Numbered from the stretch's first letter, positions 1 through 7,195 are shown. The stretch is DNA of 13,840 nt from Chloroflexota bacterium (GCA_024223125.1 JAAEOP010000874.1:1-13840); one strand, 5' to 3'. A program made the numbers and translations. The notes: generated from the sequence alone by a model not told the origin.

Positions 1-30
1 CTTGTCTGCCAATGAATATTCTTCAGTCAT
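1..30 (-). CDS. 5' end of an unidentified gene running off the left edge
   Basis: Ten codons starting with ATG at 30-28 read M-T-E-E-Y-S-L-A-D-K with no stop before the window ends. A good Shine-Dalgarno match, GAGGTG at 39-34 on the minus strand, sits four bases before the ATG. That pairing is what supports a real start. Too little protein is visible to name a family. Confidence 0.55.
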   Translation of the reverse strand, partial: MTEEYSLADK

Positions 31-483
31 AATCACCTCAAATGATACTCAGTCATTGGGAGAACTAATTATAGCTGAGTCCACTGAAAACCCCGATTTC
101 TTGCCAAAATTGATGAAATCTACTAGACTTCAAAATGGGGTTTAAATGTCATTAGTATTTGAGGGTTCCAAAGCTTTTGTCTATCAGCTATATGTAGTGA
201 CCCGATGCTATTGGTCATCTAATTCGTGTCAATTTATTAGACATTATCGGAAACAACTTTTTTGACAGGATTAACAAGATTAACAGGATGAAATAATCCT
301 GTTAATCTCGTAAATTCTGTCCAATTTCTTATTTCCGACAAGATCTATTCTCAACAAGGAGGTGAGCAAAGCCACAAACTTAATATTGTAGTACCCCATG
401 TATCGTAATAACCTGTAGCCAATAACCCGAAAAATTTTACTTCTTTATAAGACCTATATACACAATCCCATAGGAGGATTCAA
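31..483. other. 453-base intergenic region between divergent genes
   Basis: This gap separates the partial minus-strand gene from the plus-strand tail-collar gene, so it should hold both promoters. I could not settle on a convincing -35/-10 pair in either direction; TATAAG at 446-451 is a possible -10 for the tail-collar gene but lacks a good -35. It contains a small nested inverted repeat (AAACCCC at 88-94 with GGGGTTT at 137-143, enclosing GATTTC at 95-100 and GAAATC at 115-120) and the long hairpin at 241-344. I see no ORF of note. Confidence 0.5.
241..344. repeat. Long imperfect inverted repeat (REP/MITE-like hairpin)
   Basis: Two 49-base arms, 241-289 and 296-344, flank a six-base loop. 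Aligned by eye, 37 of 49 positions pair, including a perfect 13-bp run next to the loop (GATTAACAGGAT core). The left arm also contains a degenerate direct repeat of GATTAACA. No ORF lies inside, and there is no clear T-run to make it a simple terminator. It resembles the dispersed palindromic repeats with a GACAGGATTAACAGGAT-type core seen in many bacterial genomes; that comparison is from memory and not a search result. Confidence 0.75.
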
Positions 484-1068
484 ATGTCTGAACCTTTTCT
501 TGCAGAGATAATTATGTTTGGCGGTAATTTTGCGCCGCGTGGTTGGGCGCTTTGTGATGGACAATTGTTACCGATTTCCCAATACTCGGCCGTCTTTTCA
601 CTCTTAGGCACAACGTATGGCGGCGACGGCCGTACTACTTTTGGTTTACCGGATATGCGCGGCCGCGTACCGGTTCACCCCGGTACCGGCCCCGGTCTAA
701 CCCCCCGCCGGCTCGGTGAAAGTAGCGGTACAGAACACAATACCCTGAGTGTAAACCAAATGCCATCCCACACTCATGCAACCACTACTACTGCCACTAC
801 TAGCGTTCCGGCTTCTACAAATAGCGGCACAAAAGAATTGCCAGCCGCAGGGGATTTTTTGGCGGCCGGCAATGTGTCAGGTCGTCCTGAAGCTCAAATT
901 TATATCGAAGCAGCCAATGCTGGAACCACCGTTGACTTGTCCGCTGGGGCTACTGTTAATGTAACCGTGGTCAATACTGGAAACGGGCAACAGGTAAATA
1001 ATATGCAGCCCTGGCTGGGAGTGAATTTCATTATAGCTTTGGAAGGAACCTTCCCCTCCCGCAATTAG
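484..1068 (+). CDS. Phage tail collar domain protein (microcystin-dependent protein family)
   Basis: This 194-residue protein carries a tail collar domain (Pfam Collar family) in about residues 5-62. It shows the family signatures GNFAPRGWALCDGQLLPIS, LLGTTYGGDGRTTF and LPDMRGRVPVHPG. The centre (about 95-165) is low-complexity, Thr/Ala/Gly rich, and varies within the family. The C-terminus QPWLGVNFIIALEGTFPSRN is the usual family ending, so the gene is complete. The ATG at 484 has a strong Shine-Dalgarno (AGGAGG at 472-477). Proteins of this family occur in phage tails and as stand-alone bacterial genes of uncertain function, often called MdpB in annotation. No other phage or contractile-injection gene is visible here, so it looks solitary. 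The family call is firm; the biological role is not known. Confidence 0.93.
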   Translation: MSEPFLAEIIMFGGNFAPRGWALCDGQLLPISQYSAVFSLLGTTYGGDGRTTFGLPDMRGRVPVHPGTGPGLTPRRLGESSGTEHNTLSVNQMPSHTHATTTTATTSVPASTNSGTKELPAAGDFLAAGNVSGRPEAQIYIEAANAGTTVDLSAGATVNVTVVNTGNGQQVNNMQPWLGVNFIIALEGTFPSRN

Positions 1069-1091
1069 ATCAATCGATCTGCATACAAAAT

Positions 1092-1133
1092 AAAAGCTGG
1101 CAGCAGATTACTTCTTGCTGTCAGCTTTTGTTT
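1092..1133. terminator. Bidirectional intrinsic terminator between convergent genes
   Basis: Arms AAAAGCTGGCAGCA (1092-1105) and TGCTGTCAGCTTTT (1116-1129) pair with a single mismatch position around a ten-base loop. T-rich sequence follows on the plus strand (TTTTGTTT) and also on the minus strand (TTTTATTTTG), so it can end the tail-collar transcript and the facing phosphatase transcript. The right arm lies inside the last codons of the minus-strand phosphatase/TPR gene, which stops at 1108. Confidence 0.8.
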
Positions 1134-2394
1134 CTGGATTATCTGACAAACTGTCATTTCCGCTGCGAATCATTTCTTGCACAAATTGTCGCTGTACGGC
1201 TGCCATCCCCGGTTGACCCAAATGAGTTTCATATAATTCAATCAAAGCAAGATGCGCCCGTTTCATGCCTGGCGATTGTTGTACGGCCACCTGGAAAGCC
1301 TCGGCCGCATGTTCAAACTCTCTCAACTGCTGCAACGCCACCCCTAAATGATAATGGGCGGCCGGTAAATAATAGATGCGATCTGTGGCCTGAAGTGCCG
1401 CGTCGGCCGCTTCTTCGTACATTTCTTGATACAGGTAGGCCACGGCTAATCCATGGTAAGCTTGCGCATTGTCTGAATCAAATTCAATTGCTTTGGTAAA
1501 TGCCAGTTCCGCTTTTCGATACTGCTCTAATTGCAAATATGCTTTACCGATGCGAATGTGAGTACCTGGCCGCGCAGGAGCCTTTTCCAAAGTTTGATTA
1601 AGGAGTATTAACGCCTCACCGGGCTTGTTTTCGGCCAATAAAAGGGAACTGCGTAAAATATCGAGGGCCGGAAAACTTTTTTCCTGACGAGCCAAAACCT
1701 CATTAACAACACGCCTGGCGCCAATCAGGTTGTCAACTTGTTGGTAATATTGGGCCAAACGTAATCCATAACGGGTTTGGTCAGGCGACTGATCGTACAA
1801 GGTTTCCAGGATAGGGATAGCTTTTTCAAGACGGCCGTTACTAAAATGAACCCGCGCCAGATAATATTGTGATTCCCGTGTTGTCTTTTCTATCGCCTCT
1901 TTCACCTTTTCGCCGGGAGGATCAATATAGCCTAAAGCAATTAACTGTTCCATCATCTGGCTTTCTGCCCAAGGGTCGCGGCGGGCATCTTCATTGTGCA
2001 TACCGCTGCTGCCGGCAACATCCTCCCACGATGGAATGACGTCAAAATCTGGCGGATTGGTAAAAGCGTTTAATATTGGTTTGCCATTCATATCCGCGCC
2101 CATCGGTAAACCATAAAAAGTTAATATGGTCGGCGCAATATCTAATAAAGTCGCACCATAAATGCTCTCTCCAGGTTGAATGGATGGTCCATTCATGACC
2201 AATACGCCTAGTTCACGGTGTTCGGCAGCCGGGCCGGCCGGTTCCTTAGGAATACCAATCGGGCGCAGATGGTCGGGGTGGAAGCCGTGATCGGACATGA
2301 GAATAACGGTTGTGTCTGGGCCAGCCAATTGCAACAGCCGTTCCAGCATCATATCGTGAAAACGATACCCGGCCGTGATGACATTTTGGTACAA
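1108..2394 (-). CDS. C-terminal part of a phosphatase/phosphodiesterase-TPR protein, after an in-frame stop
   Basis: This segment continues in the same frame as the upstream half (2425-3150), separated by a TAA and ten sense codons (R-G-G-I-S-P-E-A-F-E). It starts with the end of the alkaline-phosphatase-superfamily domain. It carries the second metal-ligand motif, ILMSDHGFHPDH, and the downstream catalytic-domain block around LGVLVMNGPSI and LLDIAPTILTFYGLP. From about residue 170 on it is an array of roughly six tetratricopeptide repeats (for example AYLQLEQYRKAELAFTKAIE and AYHGLAVAYLYQEMYEEAA), normally a protein-interaction scaffold. The TTG at 2394 is preceded by GGAGG (2407-2403) with eight-base spacing, so re-initiation is possible. 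On its own this part lacks the nucleophile and first metal ligands and should not be catalytically active. It is best read as half of one broken, or read-through, 680-codon gene. Confidence 0.8.
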   Translation of the reverse strand: MYQNVITAGYRFHDMMLERLLQLAGPDTTVILMSDHGFHPDHLRPIGIPKEPAGPAAEHRELGVLVMNGPSIQPGESIYGATLLDIAPTILTFYGLPMGADMNGKPILNAFTNPPDFDVIPSWEDVAGSSGMHNEDARRDPWAESQMMEQLIALGYIDPPGEKVKEAIEKTTRESQYYLARVHFSNGRLEKAIPILETLYDQSPDQTRYGLRLAQYYQQVDNLIGARRVVNEVLARQEKSFPALDILRSSLLLAENKPGEALILLNQTLEKAPARPGTHIRIGKAYLQLEQYRKAELAFTKAIEFDSDNAQAYHGLAVAYLYQEMYEEAADAALQATDRIYYLPAAHYHLGVALQQLREFEHAAEAFQVAVQQSPGMKRAHLALIELYETHLGQPGMAAVQRQFVQEMIRSGNDSLSDNPETKADSKK

Positions 2395-2424
2395 CTCAAA
2401 CGCCTCCGGGCTGATGCCGCCTCG

Positions 2425-2427
2425 TTA
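2425..2427 (-). other. In-frame TAA interrupting the phosphatase-TPR gene
   Basis: The minus strand reads CAT CCA CCC TAA CGA GGC. Relatives of this family, as I recall them, continue without a break through HPP-(K/R)-x-x-x-x-x-E-x-FE-x-Y, and the sequence after the stop (ISPEAFELYQNVITAGYRFHD) matches that continuation in the same frame. One base change (for example AAA or CAA to TAA) explains it; no frameshift is needed. Confidence 0.85.
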
Positions 2428-3150
2428 GGGTGGATGAAAGCGCATGAAGCCATGCCCAAAGTGATCAATGGCGTCATGGTAGACGGCCATGAAATCCCAC
2501 GGCTCATTTTCCATAATCCAAGTAGCGGCCGCATGGACTGAAGCTGTGTCGGCAAGTATCTTTCCAATGGAAATTAAACGTTTGTCTTTTTCTTGATCAA
2601 TTTCGGCCGCGCGCGGCACAAATGGTAAAAGGTGAGCGGCCGTTAATTCGCCTGGATGTACACGCAATGAAGCCAGTTTTTCAGCAAAATGGGGAGGATG
2701 CACACATCCCTCAGCCAAAGGCCACGGTTCACCGTATGCGACTGTGGCCCGATGATAAAAATTGGAAACAGATACCCCATTAATCGGTTCTGCAGGATGG
2801 CTGGGCCACCAACCCACCACGTGGGTACGCAGCTCTTTTTGGTTGAGGATATTCCAAATGGCTTTGACTTTGCGCGATGTGCCCATGACGGGACGCAGCT
2901 GATTTTTCTCCAGGTCAGGTTCCACAAAGCCTAAGATGCCGTGTTTATCGGCCGTTTTACCAGTGGCTATACTTGTCCAAAGCATGGGGGAAAGCGGCGG
3001 ATCGAGGGTGGCAATATTGCCGTGGGCGCCAGTTTCTATCAGGTGTTTGAGAGTAGGCATCACTCCTTGTTTTATTAAGGGATGAATGACACGCCAATCG
3101 GCCGCGTCCCAGCCGATTAGCAATAGTTTTGGGGGACGATGTTTGCTCAT
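2425..3150 (-). CDS. N-terminal part of an alkaline-phosphatase-superfamily (type I phosphodiesterase) protein
   Basis: These 241 residues form the first half of an alkaline phosphatase/nucleotide pyrophosphatase-type hydrolase domain. Asp15 in [10 protein letters not shown] is the expected first metal ligand. Thr59/Ser60 in [13 protein letters not shown] is the expected nucleophile region. Asp229 and His233 in [10 protein letters not shown] are further metal ligands. There is no signal peptide, so the product should be cytoplasmic. Translation stops at a TAA straight after HPP, before the remaining metal-ligand motif (SDHGFH) and the TPR array, both encoded in frame downstream. Full length would be about 680 residues, usual for such TPR-fused proteins. 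The ATG at 3150 has no clear Shine-Dalgarno and lies 21 bases after the preceding small gene, consistent with an operon. The substrate is unknown. A pseudogene, stop-codon read-through and a sequencing error are all possible. Confidence 0.85.
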   Translation of the reverse strand: MSKHRPPKLLLIGWDAADWRVIHPLIKQGVMPTLKHLIETGAHGNIATLDPPLSPMLWTSIATGKTADKHGILGFVEPDLEKNQLRPVMGTSRKVKAIWNILNQKELRTHVVGWWPSHPAEPINGVSVSNFYHRATVAYGEPWPLAEGCVHPPHFAEKLASLRVHPGELTAAHLLPFVPRAAEIDQEKDKRLISIGKILADTASVHAAATWIMENEPWDFMAVYHDAIDHFGHGFMRFHPP

Positions 3151-3171
3151 ATTTTATTATTCGATGTGATT

Positions 3172-3393
3172 TTAGTTTGAGGGGTCTTCTGTCTTATTCT
3201 CCACGGTAAAAGCTGCGCGTGCTTGCCGCCATGCTTCTATACCTGCCGCCCCCAAAGCTAGAAGGCCCAAAGAGCCTTCTGGCGGAATCTCAAAAATGGA
3301 ACCGGGAGGGATTTCTTTTGTGATAATACTGGTTTGCTGCTCAGAAATCAAAATGGGCTGGGGTTGTAATGGTTGGGGGGGGTCTTGCGACAT
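3172..3393 (-). CDS. Small protein with a PEP-CTERM-like segment
   Basis: This predicted 73-residue protein belongs to no family I recognise. The N-terminal third is Pro/Gln rich (PPQPLQPQPILISEQQ). Residues about 37-57 read EIPPEGSLGLLALGAAGIEA followed by WRQAR. This closely resembles a PEP-CTERM sorting signal: a Pro-Glu-like motif, a short hydrophobic stretch, then a basic end. Unlike a true signal it is followed by about 15 more residues, and the protein has no N-terminal signal peptide. It starts 13 bases after the stop of the secreted surface-protein gene and ends 21 bases before the phosphatase gene, so it is probably co-transcribed and co-translated with them. Its start region holds a run of eight C (plus-strand G at 3375-3382). 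The Shine-Dalgarno is weak. A real small gene is likely but not certain. Confidence 0.6.
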   Translation of the reverse strand: MSQDPPQPLQPQPILISEQQTSIITKEIPPGSIFEIPPEGSLGLLALGAAGIEAWRQARAAFTVENKTEDPSN

Positions 3394-3406
3394 TGACTTG
3401 AACCCA

Positions 3407-4219
3407 CTAACGGCGGCTGAACCGGTGACGCAAGGCCATAAACAGACCGCCTATGGCTGCCAGACCAGAAGCGATTAGGCCGATGACGCCGGCATTGGTT
3501 GTATTATCGGCCGAAAGGTCTTGTAGGGTCACGGCCGTTGGCCCCGATCCTGTTGTTATACTTGTTAGATGATAAGCTCCTTTATCCACAAATAAATTTG
3601 AACTATCTCCCGGTACGGTGAGTCTTAACCAGCCATAATGAGGAGTGCCATTCAAGGAAAACTGCAACCCTAAATATAAGTTTGTTGCTCCAGCCCAGGG
3701 GAAGCTGGTTGAATAGGCCATATTTGCATAACGTCTATTTATGGTGCCTGTTGTCAAATCTTGAAAAGCACGTGTTGTGTTAATATTTGTACCTGCATTG
3801 AGTGCAGACGCATATTTTTTATTTCCAGCAGTTACATACCCCACAAAATATTTCCCGGTATCTGCTCCAACCAAATCTGGATACAAGTAAATGGCGGATC
3901 CATATGTATGAACGATTTTGAATTCAGGGTCAGCTCCCCCATCGTCAAAGTCCAGGTAAAAGGCACTGTTGTAGTAAGTATTCTGAATATCAATAGTGCC
4001 TTGGGCTGTGGGGGCATGGAAAGTACGGACTAACGAAATGTTAAAGTCATCATTGGAGACCATATGGGCCGGGTCTACTTCCATTACCGGTTCTGAGGCG
4101 GCATTGGCGCTTGCCCCAGCGCCTACGGCCAAGGTCATGCCGGCTGCGGCCGAATAAGTCAGCAATCGTTTACGAAAAGAACTTGTCTTGTTTTGGTGTT
4201 TTTTTTGTGGGGCTATCAT
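3407..4219 (-). CDS. Secreted, C-terminally anchored surface protein (PEP-CTERM-protein-like body)
   Basis: From the ATG at 4219 the product is 270 residues. I chose this start over a GTG at 4243 because AGGAGG (4229-4224) lies four bases upstream of the ATG. The N-terminus is a classic signal peptide: basic residues (KKHQNKTSSFRKR), a hydrophobic core (LLTYSAAAGMTLAVGAGA), then a likely cleavage after ASANA. The mature body has a segment, LYLGLQFSLNGTPHYGWLRL, like the YLGLRF...HYGWARL stretch common in PEP-CTERM and related anchored exoproteins. The C-terminus is Ala/Gly-rich hydrophobic (GVIGLIASGLAAIGGLFMAL) followed by basic RHRFSRR. This is a sorting/anchor layout, though without LPXTG or an obvious PEP motif. 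It is probably exported and held in the envelope. Its function is unknown. It is first in a probable operon with the small protein and the phosphatase. Confidence 0.8.
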   Translation of the reverse strand: MIAPQKKHQNKTSSFRKRLLTYSAAAGMTLAVGAGASANAASEPVMEVDPAHMVSNDDFNISLVRTFHAPTAQGTIDIQNTYYNSAFYLDFDDGGADPEFKIVHTYGSAIYLYPDLVGADTGKYFVGYVTAGNKKYASALNAGTNINTTRAFQDLTTGTINRRYANMAYSTSFPWAGATNLYLGLQFSLNGTPHYGWLRLTVPGDSSNLFVDKGAYHLTSITTGSGPTAVTLQDLSADNTTNAGVIGLIASGLAAIGGLFMALRHRFSRR

Positions 4220-4228
4220 GATTCCTCC

Positions 4229-4244
4229 TGTGCTGAAGCGCACA
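4229..4244 (-). promoter_or_regulatory. Small hairpin next to the surface-protein Shine-Dalgarno
   Basis: The minus strand reads TGTGC, a six-base loop, then GCACA, directly followed by the AGGAGG that serves the ATG at 4219. Such a stem could affect ribosome access, but five base pairs is short and may be chance. Confidence 0.3.
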
Positions 4245-4345
4245 TACCAAACTATATTTGATAATTGGGTATCTAAGATGACGACATCATATTAGTATTC
4301 ATCAGTAAGGCAGTTACAACAAGTTGAGAACGTTTACGATTATAA

Positions 4346-4373
4346 ATTATACAGGTTCAAATATTACTTTCAA
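4346..4373 (-). promoter_or_regulatory. Sigma-70-type promoter for the surface-protein operon
   Basis: On the minus strand, TTGAAA (4373-4368) is followed after 16 bases by a perfect TATAAT (4351-4346). It points toward the gene starting at 4219 and implies an untranslated leader of about 120 bases. It is the best promoter match I found in the window. Confidence 0.7.
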
Positions 4374-4485
4374 GTAGACATTAAGATGAAGTGGATGTGA
4401 ATGTTGGAAGTTGTGAACTGTTATCAACTGAAAAACAGATGTCCCTCATAAAAAAGATACCTGCCGGGAATAATTCTGCTTATGT

Positions 4486-6015
4486 TTACGGCCGCCGGCC
4501 GACTTGCTTCGATATGGATTGTCGGATTTCCTCATCGTGATGAGGCGAAGCTGTACTATGGCCATCCGGACCGAAGCCGAAAATGATCTCCCCTTTATCC
4601 TCAATCGTTGTTTCCAGATGCACCGGCCGTCCCCAAACCAGATATAAATTTTCCAACGTCGCCTCCAGATATGGTAAATCGAGATCAATGCCCTCATGAT
4701 AATGATACAGATACAATTCACCCCGATTGGCATAATTGGCGTCCACCACATCAATAATCGGCTGGCCGAAATTGGTGAGTTGAAACAGCAGCTTGCGTTT
4801 GATGTCCTCAAATTGGCGGCTGGCAATTTCATACTCTTCAATTTGCTCATTATAGGCAAACATGAACATTTTGTGTTTACGAGCAAACTCTTCTGTCAGA
4901 AAAGCGTCAATAAAACCCACATCATTGTAAATGCGGCGCATCTCGAACACTTTTTCCATGCCTTGGCCTAACTTCATATCCCAATTTTGGCGAGCTTGCC
5001 GGTTGTGCGTGTTCTCATATTCAGCCCCGAAAGCGCCCCGGTTCCAACGATCTTCAATATCTAGAAACAGTTCGTAACCCAGGCGGTAGGGATTTAGCTG
5101 TCCAGGATGAGCGGCCACCGTGCCAGAATGATGCTCAGCGTAATCAATCAGTTCGGCCGGTTCCAGCATATGGTTGGTCATAATGCGGGTGTGCCAGAAG
5201 ACAGCCCACCCCTCATTCATGATTTTGGTTTGGCGTTGGGGGGCAAAGTAGTAAGATTCTTCGCGCACGATGCCTAAAATGTCCCGCTGCCAGTTTTCCA
5301 GAGGAGCGAATTCTTGCAAAAACAGCAGCACATCTCGCCGCGGCTCAACCGGGAACTGTTTTTGTTGTTCTTGCGCTTCCTTTAATTTGCGCTGCTGCTC
5401 GGCCAGAAAATCGGGCGGATTGATGTAGCTGTCCATGTATTCTTTGGCCTTGATTTTTTTAACAGTTTGCAGTTCTGCTTCTTCATCGGGAATGAATTCA
5501 GGGCGGCGTTTGACGCCGGGTGCGTGGATGTCTATGAGGTTGTCCAGGGATAGACAGGCATCAAGGAAGGTTTCGACAGTTTCACGGCCGTGTCTATCCA
5601 TATAATTCCGTACCCGTGCCGCATGATTAGCCATCTCATCCAACATTTTACGATTGGTGTGGCTGAACCAGAAATTATTACTGAAGAAATCAGCGTGACC
5701 GCAAACGTGGGCCATGACTAGCTTTTGGTCTACCATCAAATTGCTTTGCAGGAGGTAGGCGTAGATGGGGTCTGTATTGATCACCATTTCGTAAATGCGA
5801 TGTAGACCGTAGGCGTAACTTTTGGAAAGCCGTTCATACTCCATGCCAAAACGCCAATGGGGGTAGCGCACCGGAAAACCATCATAAGCCGCCAGCAAAT
5901 TGACAGTTTTGTAATCCACCATCTCATAGCGCACCTCGGAAAAGGTTAACCCATAGTTAACCGCAATGGTTTCGATTTCTTGTTGCAATTGGGCGAGTTC
6001 ACTGGTGATGAGCAT
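4486..6015 (-). CDS. spoVR: SpoVR family protein
   Basis: From the ATG at 6015 the product is 509 residues, close to E. coli YcgB (about 510). A TTG at 6078 would add 21 residues encoded by repeat DNA, so I rejected it. Family signatures include FSEVRYEMVDYKTVNLLAAY (25-44), YPHWRFGMEYERL (51-63), the His/Cys-rich MAHVCGHADFFSNNFWF (101-117), and NEGWAVFWHTRIM in the middle. SpoVR is required for normal spore cortex formation in Bacillus subtilis; its biochemical role is unknown. In non-sporulating bacteria it is linked to stationary-phase and stress responses together with PrkA and YeaH, the two genes immediately upstream here. The gene is last in that trio and separated from yeaH by a 73-base repeat-filled gap. 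No strong Shine-Dalgarno is visible at the ATG. I see no clear terminator in the 266 bases after it. Confidence 0.95.
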   Translation of the reverse strand: MLITSELAQLQQEIETIAVNYGLTFSEVRYEMVDYKTVNLLAAYDGFPVRYPHWRFGMEYERLSKSYAYGLHRIYEMVINTDPIYAYLLQSNLMVDQKLVMAHVCGHADFFSNNFWFSHTNRKMLDEMANHAARVRNYMDRHGRETVETFLDACLSLDNLIDIHAPGVKRRPEFIPDEEAELQTVKKIKAKEYMDSYINPPDFLAEQQRKLKEAQEQQKQFPVEPRRDVLLFLQEFAPLENWQRDILGIVREESYYFAPQRQTKIMNEGWAVFWHTRIMTNHMLEPAELIDYAEHHSGTVAAHPGQLNPYRLGYELFLDIEDRWNRGAFGAEYENTHNRQARQNWDMKLGQGMEKVFEMRRIYNDVGFIDAFLTEEFARKHKMFMFAYNEQIEEYEIASRQFEDIKRKLLFQLTNFGQPIIDVVDANYANRGELYLYHYHEGIDLDLPYLEATLENLYLVWGRPVHLETTIEDKGEIIFGFGPDGHSTASPHHDEEIRQSISKQVGRRP

Positions 6016-6028
6016 ATGATTTATACCA

Positions 6029-6090
6029 GGAGATTGGAGATTGGAGATTAGGTGAATGGTCAATTTCCAATCTCCCAATCTCTAATCTCT
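6029..6090. repeat. Inverted repeat built of GAGATT units between yeaH and spoVR
   Basis: The left arm (6030-6052) contains three GAGATT units separated by G or A. The right arm (6067-6089) carries three units of the complement, so the two halves can fold on each other with one base shifted. The sequence fills almost the whole gap between the stop of yeaH and the ATG of spoVR. A related fragment, GAGATGGGAGATTAAGG, appears at 13685-13701. Confidence 0.65.
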
Positions 6091-7195
6091 ATAATCCTTT
6101 CCCCAAAAATACCTTAATAGCCTCAAAAATCCCTTCTCGATCATTGATCTTACTGCCGATCAGTTTTTCATCTTCAATCTTGTTGATGGTTTCCATGAAC
6201 ATACGGCCGTATCCCCCCGGAACCTGTCCATAGCCAAATAAATTCACATGAGGCAGTAAATTATCTACCAACAATTCATGGCACAATTTATCATCATTGC
6301 CTCCAAAGTTTTCCCCATCAGAAAAGTGAAAGGCATACATATTCCATTCGGCCGGATTATACTCTTCAGACATGATACGGTGGCACAAATCGTAAGCAGA
6401 GGAGATGCGCGTACCGCCGCTTTCCCGCAGATGGTAAAATGTATGGTTGTCTACTTCTTTTGCGGCCGCGTCATGGACGATGTAGCGCACGGCAATGCTT
6501 TTATAATTGGCTCGCAGCCAGGTATCAATCCAAAAAGCCGTCAGCCGCACCAGCTCCTTTTTGTGCCGTGTCATACTGCCGGAGACATCCATCATGTAAA
6601 AGATGACGGCATTATTTTGCGGCTGCGGATAAATGCTCCAGGAACGGTAACGCACATCATCCCGAATAGGAATGATAACCGGGTTTTGGGGATCATACGT
6701 GCCGGTAACAATTTGCCGTTTGAGCGCTGCCCGATAGGTGCGTTTGAAGGAGCGTAAACTTTCTGGCCCCACACGGCGGATGCCTGTATAGCGTACCTTG
6801 CCCCCCTCTACATTTTTCTTTCCTTTGGGTTCAATGCGCGGCAGTTCTAATTCCTCGCCCAAGATGGCGGCCAACTCTTCCAGGCTCATCTCCACTTCCA
6901 TGATGTGTTGGCCCGGTTGGTTGCCGGCGCCTTGTGCCCCATCCTGGTCGCCAGGGCCAAGCGGCGTACCCACATCTCCTTCACCCTGGCCAACACCGCC
7001 CATCTGTTTGCTGCCAAAGCGGAGACGGGGCAGTTCAATTTGGGGCACAGGAATGGAAACGAGGTCTTTTCCCTGACGGCCGATCAACTCCCCATTAGAA
7101 ATATATTTGCGTAAATTACGCCGCACATGCCCGCGTACAATTTGGCGGAACCGTTTGGCGTCCTGGTCTATGCGGTGGGCGGTGGTTTGGTTCAT
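6089..7195 (-). CDS. yeaH: YeaH/YhbH family protein (DUF444) with a von Willebrand A-like domain
   Basis: This 368-residue protein is somewhat shorter than E. coli YeaH (about 427) and B. subtilis YhbH (about 396). The N-terminus (DQDAKRFRQIVRGHVRRNLRKYI, about 10-32) is the conserved DUF444 opening. A Gly/Gln-rich low-complexity linker follows (about 65-97). The second half is a VWA-like fold with a MIDAS metal-binding motif, DVSGSM (203-208), and the later conserved blocks GGTRISSAY and FHFSDGENF. The family always keeps company with the PrkA kinase and SpoVR, as it does here: prkA is 82 bases upstream and spoVR is next downstream. It is thought to act with PrkA in stress signalling; its molecular function is not established. 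The ATG at 7195 has no Shine-Dalgarno, since the sequence before it is repeat DNA. The family call is firm. Confidence 0.94.
   Translation of the reverse strand: MNQTTAHRIDQDAKRFRQIVRGHVRRNLRKYISNGELIGRQGKDLVSIPVPQIELPRLRFGSKQMGGVGQGEGDVGTPLGPGDQDGAQGAGNQPGQHIMEVEMSLEELAAILGEELELPRIEPKGKKNVEGGKVRYTGIRRVGPESLRSFKRTYRAALKRQIVTGTYDPQNPVIIPIRDDVRYRSWSIYPQPQNNAVIFYMMDVSGSMTRHKKELVRLTAFWIDTWLRANYKSIAVRYIVHDAAAKEVDNHTFYHLRESGGTRISSAYDLCHRIMSEEYNPAEWNMYAFHFSDGENFGGNDDKLCHELLVDNLLPHVNLFGYGQVPGGYGRMFMETINKIEDEKLIGSKINDREGIFEAIKVFLGKGL

Noticed and set aside
484..1068. Tail-collar gene as part of a prophage or injection system
   Set aside because: No other tail, baseplate, integrase or lysis gene is present, and stand-alone copies of this family are common.
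2425..2427. Recoding of the internal stop as selenocysteine or pyrrolysine
   Set aside because: The codon is TAA, not TGA or TAG, and the family position is normally an ordinary polar or basic residue.
4220..4243. GTG start at 4243 for the surface protein
   Set aside because: The AGGAGG would lie inside the coding region; ATG 4219 fits it exactly and still gives a full signal peptide.
4446..4886. Open frame of 146 codons overlapping the spoVR 3' end
   Set aside because: It is an alternate frame of a firmly identified gene, with no recognisable domain and unusual composition.
6016..6078. Longer SpoVR start at TTG 6078
   Set aside because: The added residues come from the GAGATT repeat, and the ATG at 6015 gives the usual family length.
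6278..6757. Open frame of 159 codons on the plus strand inside yeaH
   Set aside because: It is antisense to a conserved gene, with no ribosome-binding site or family features.
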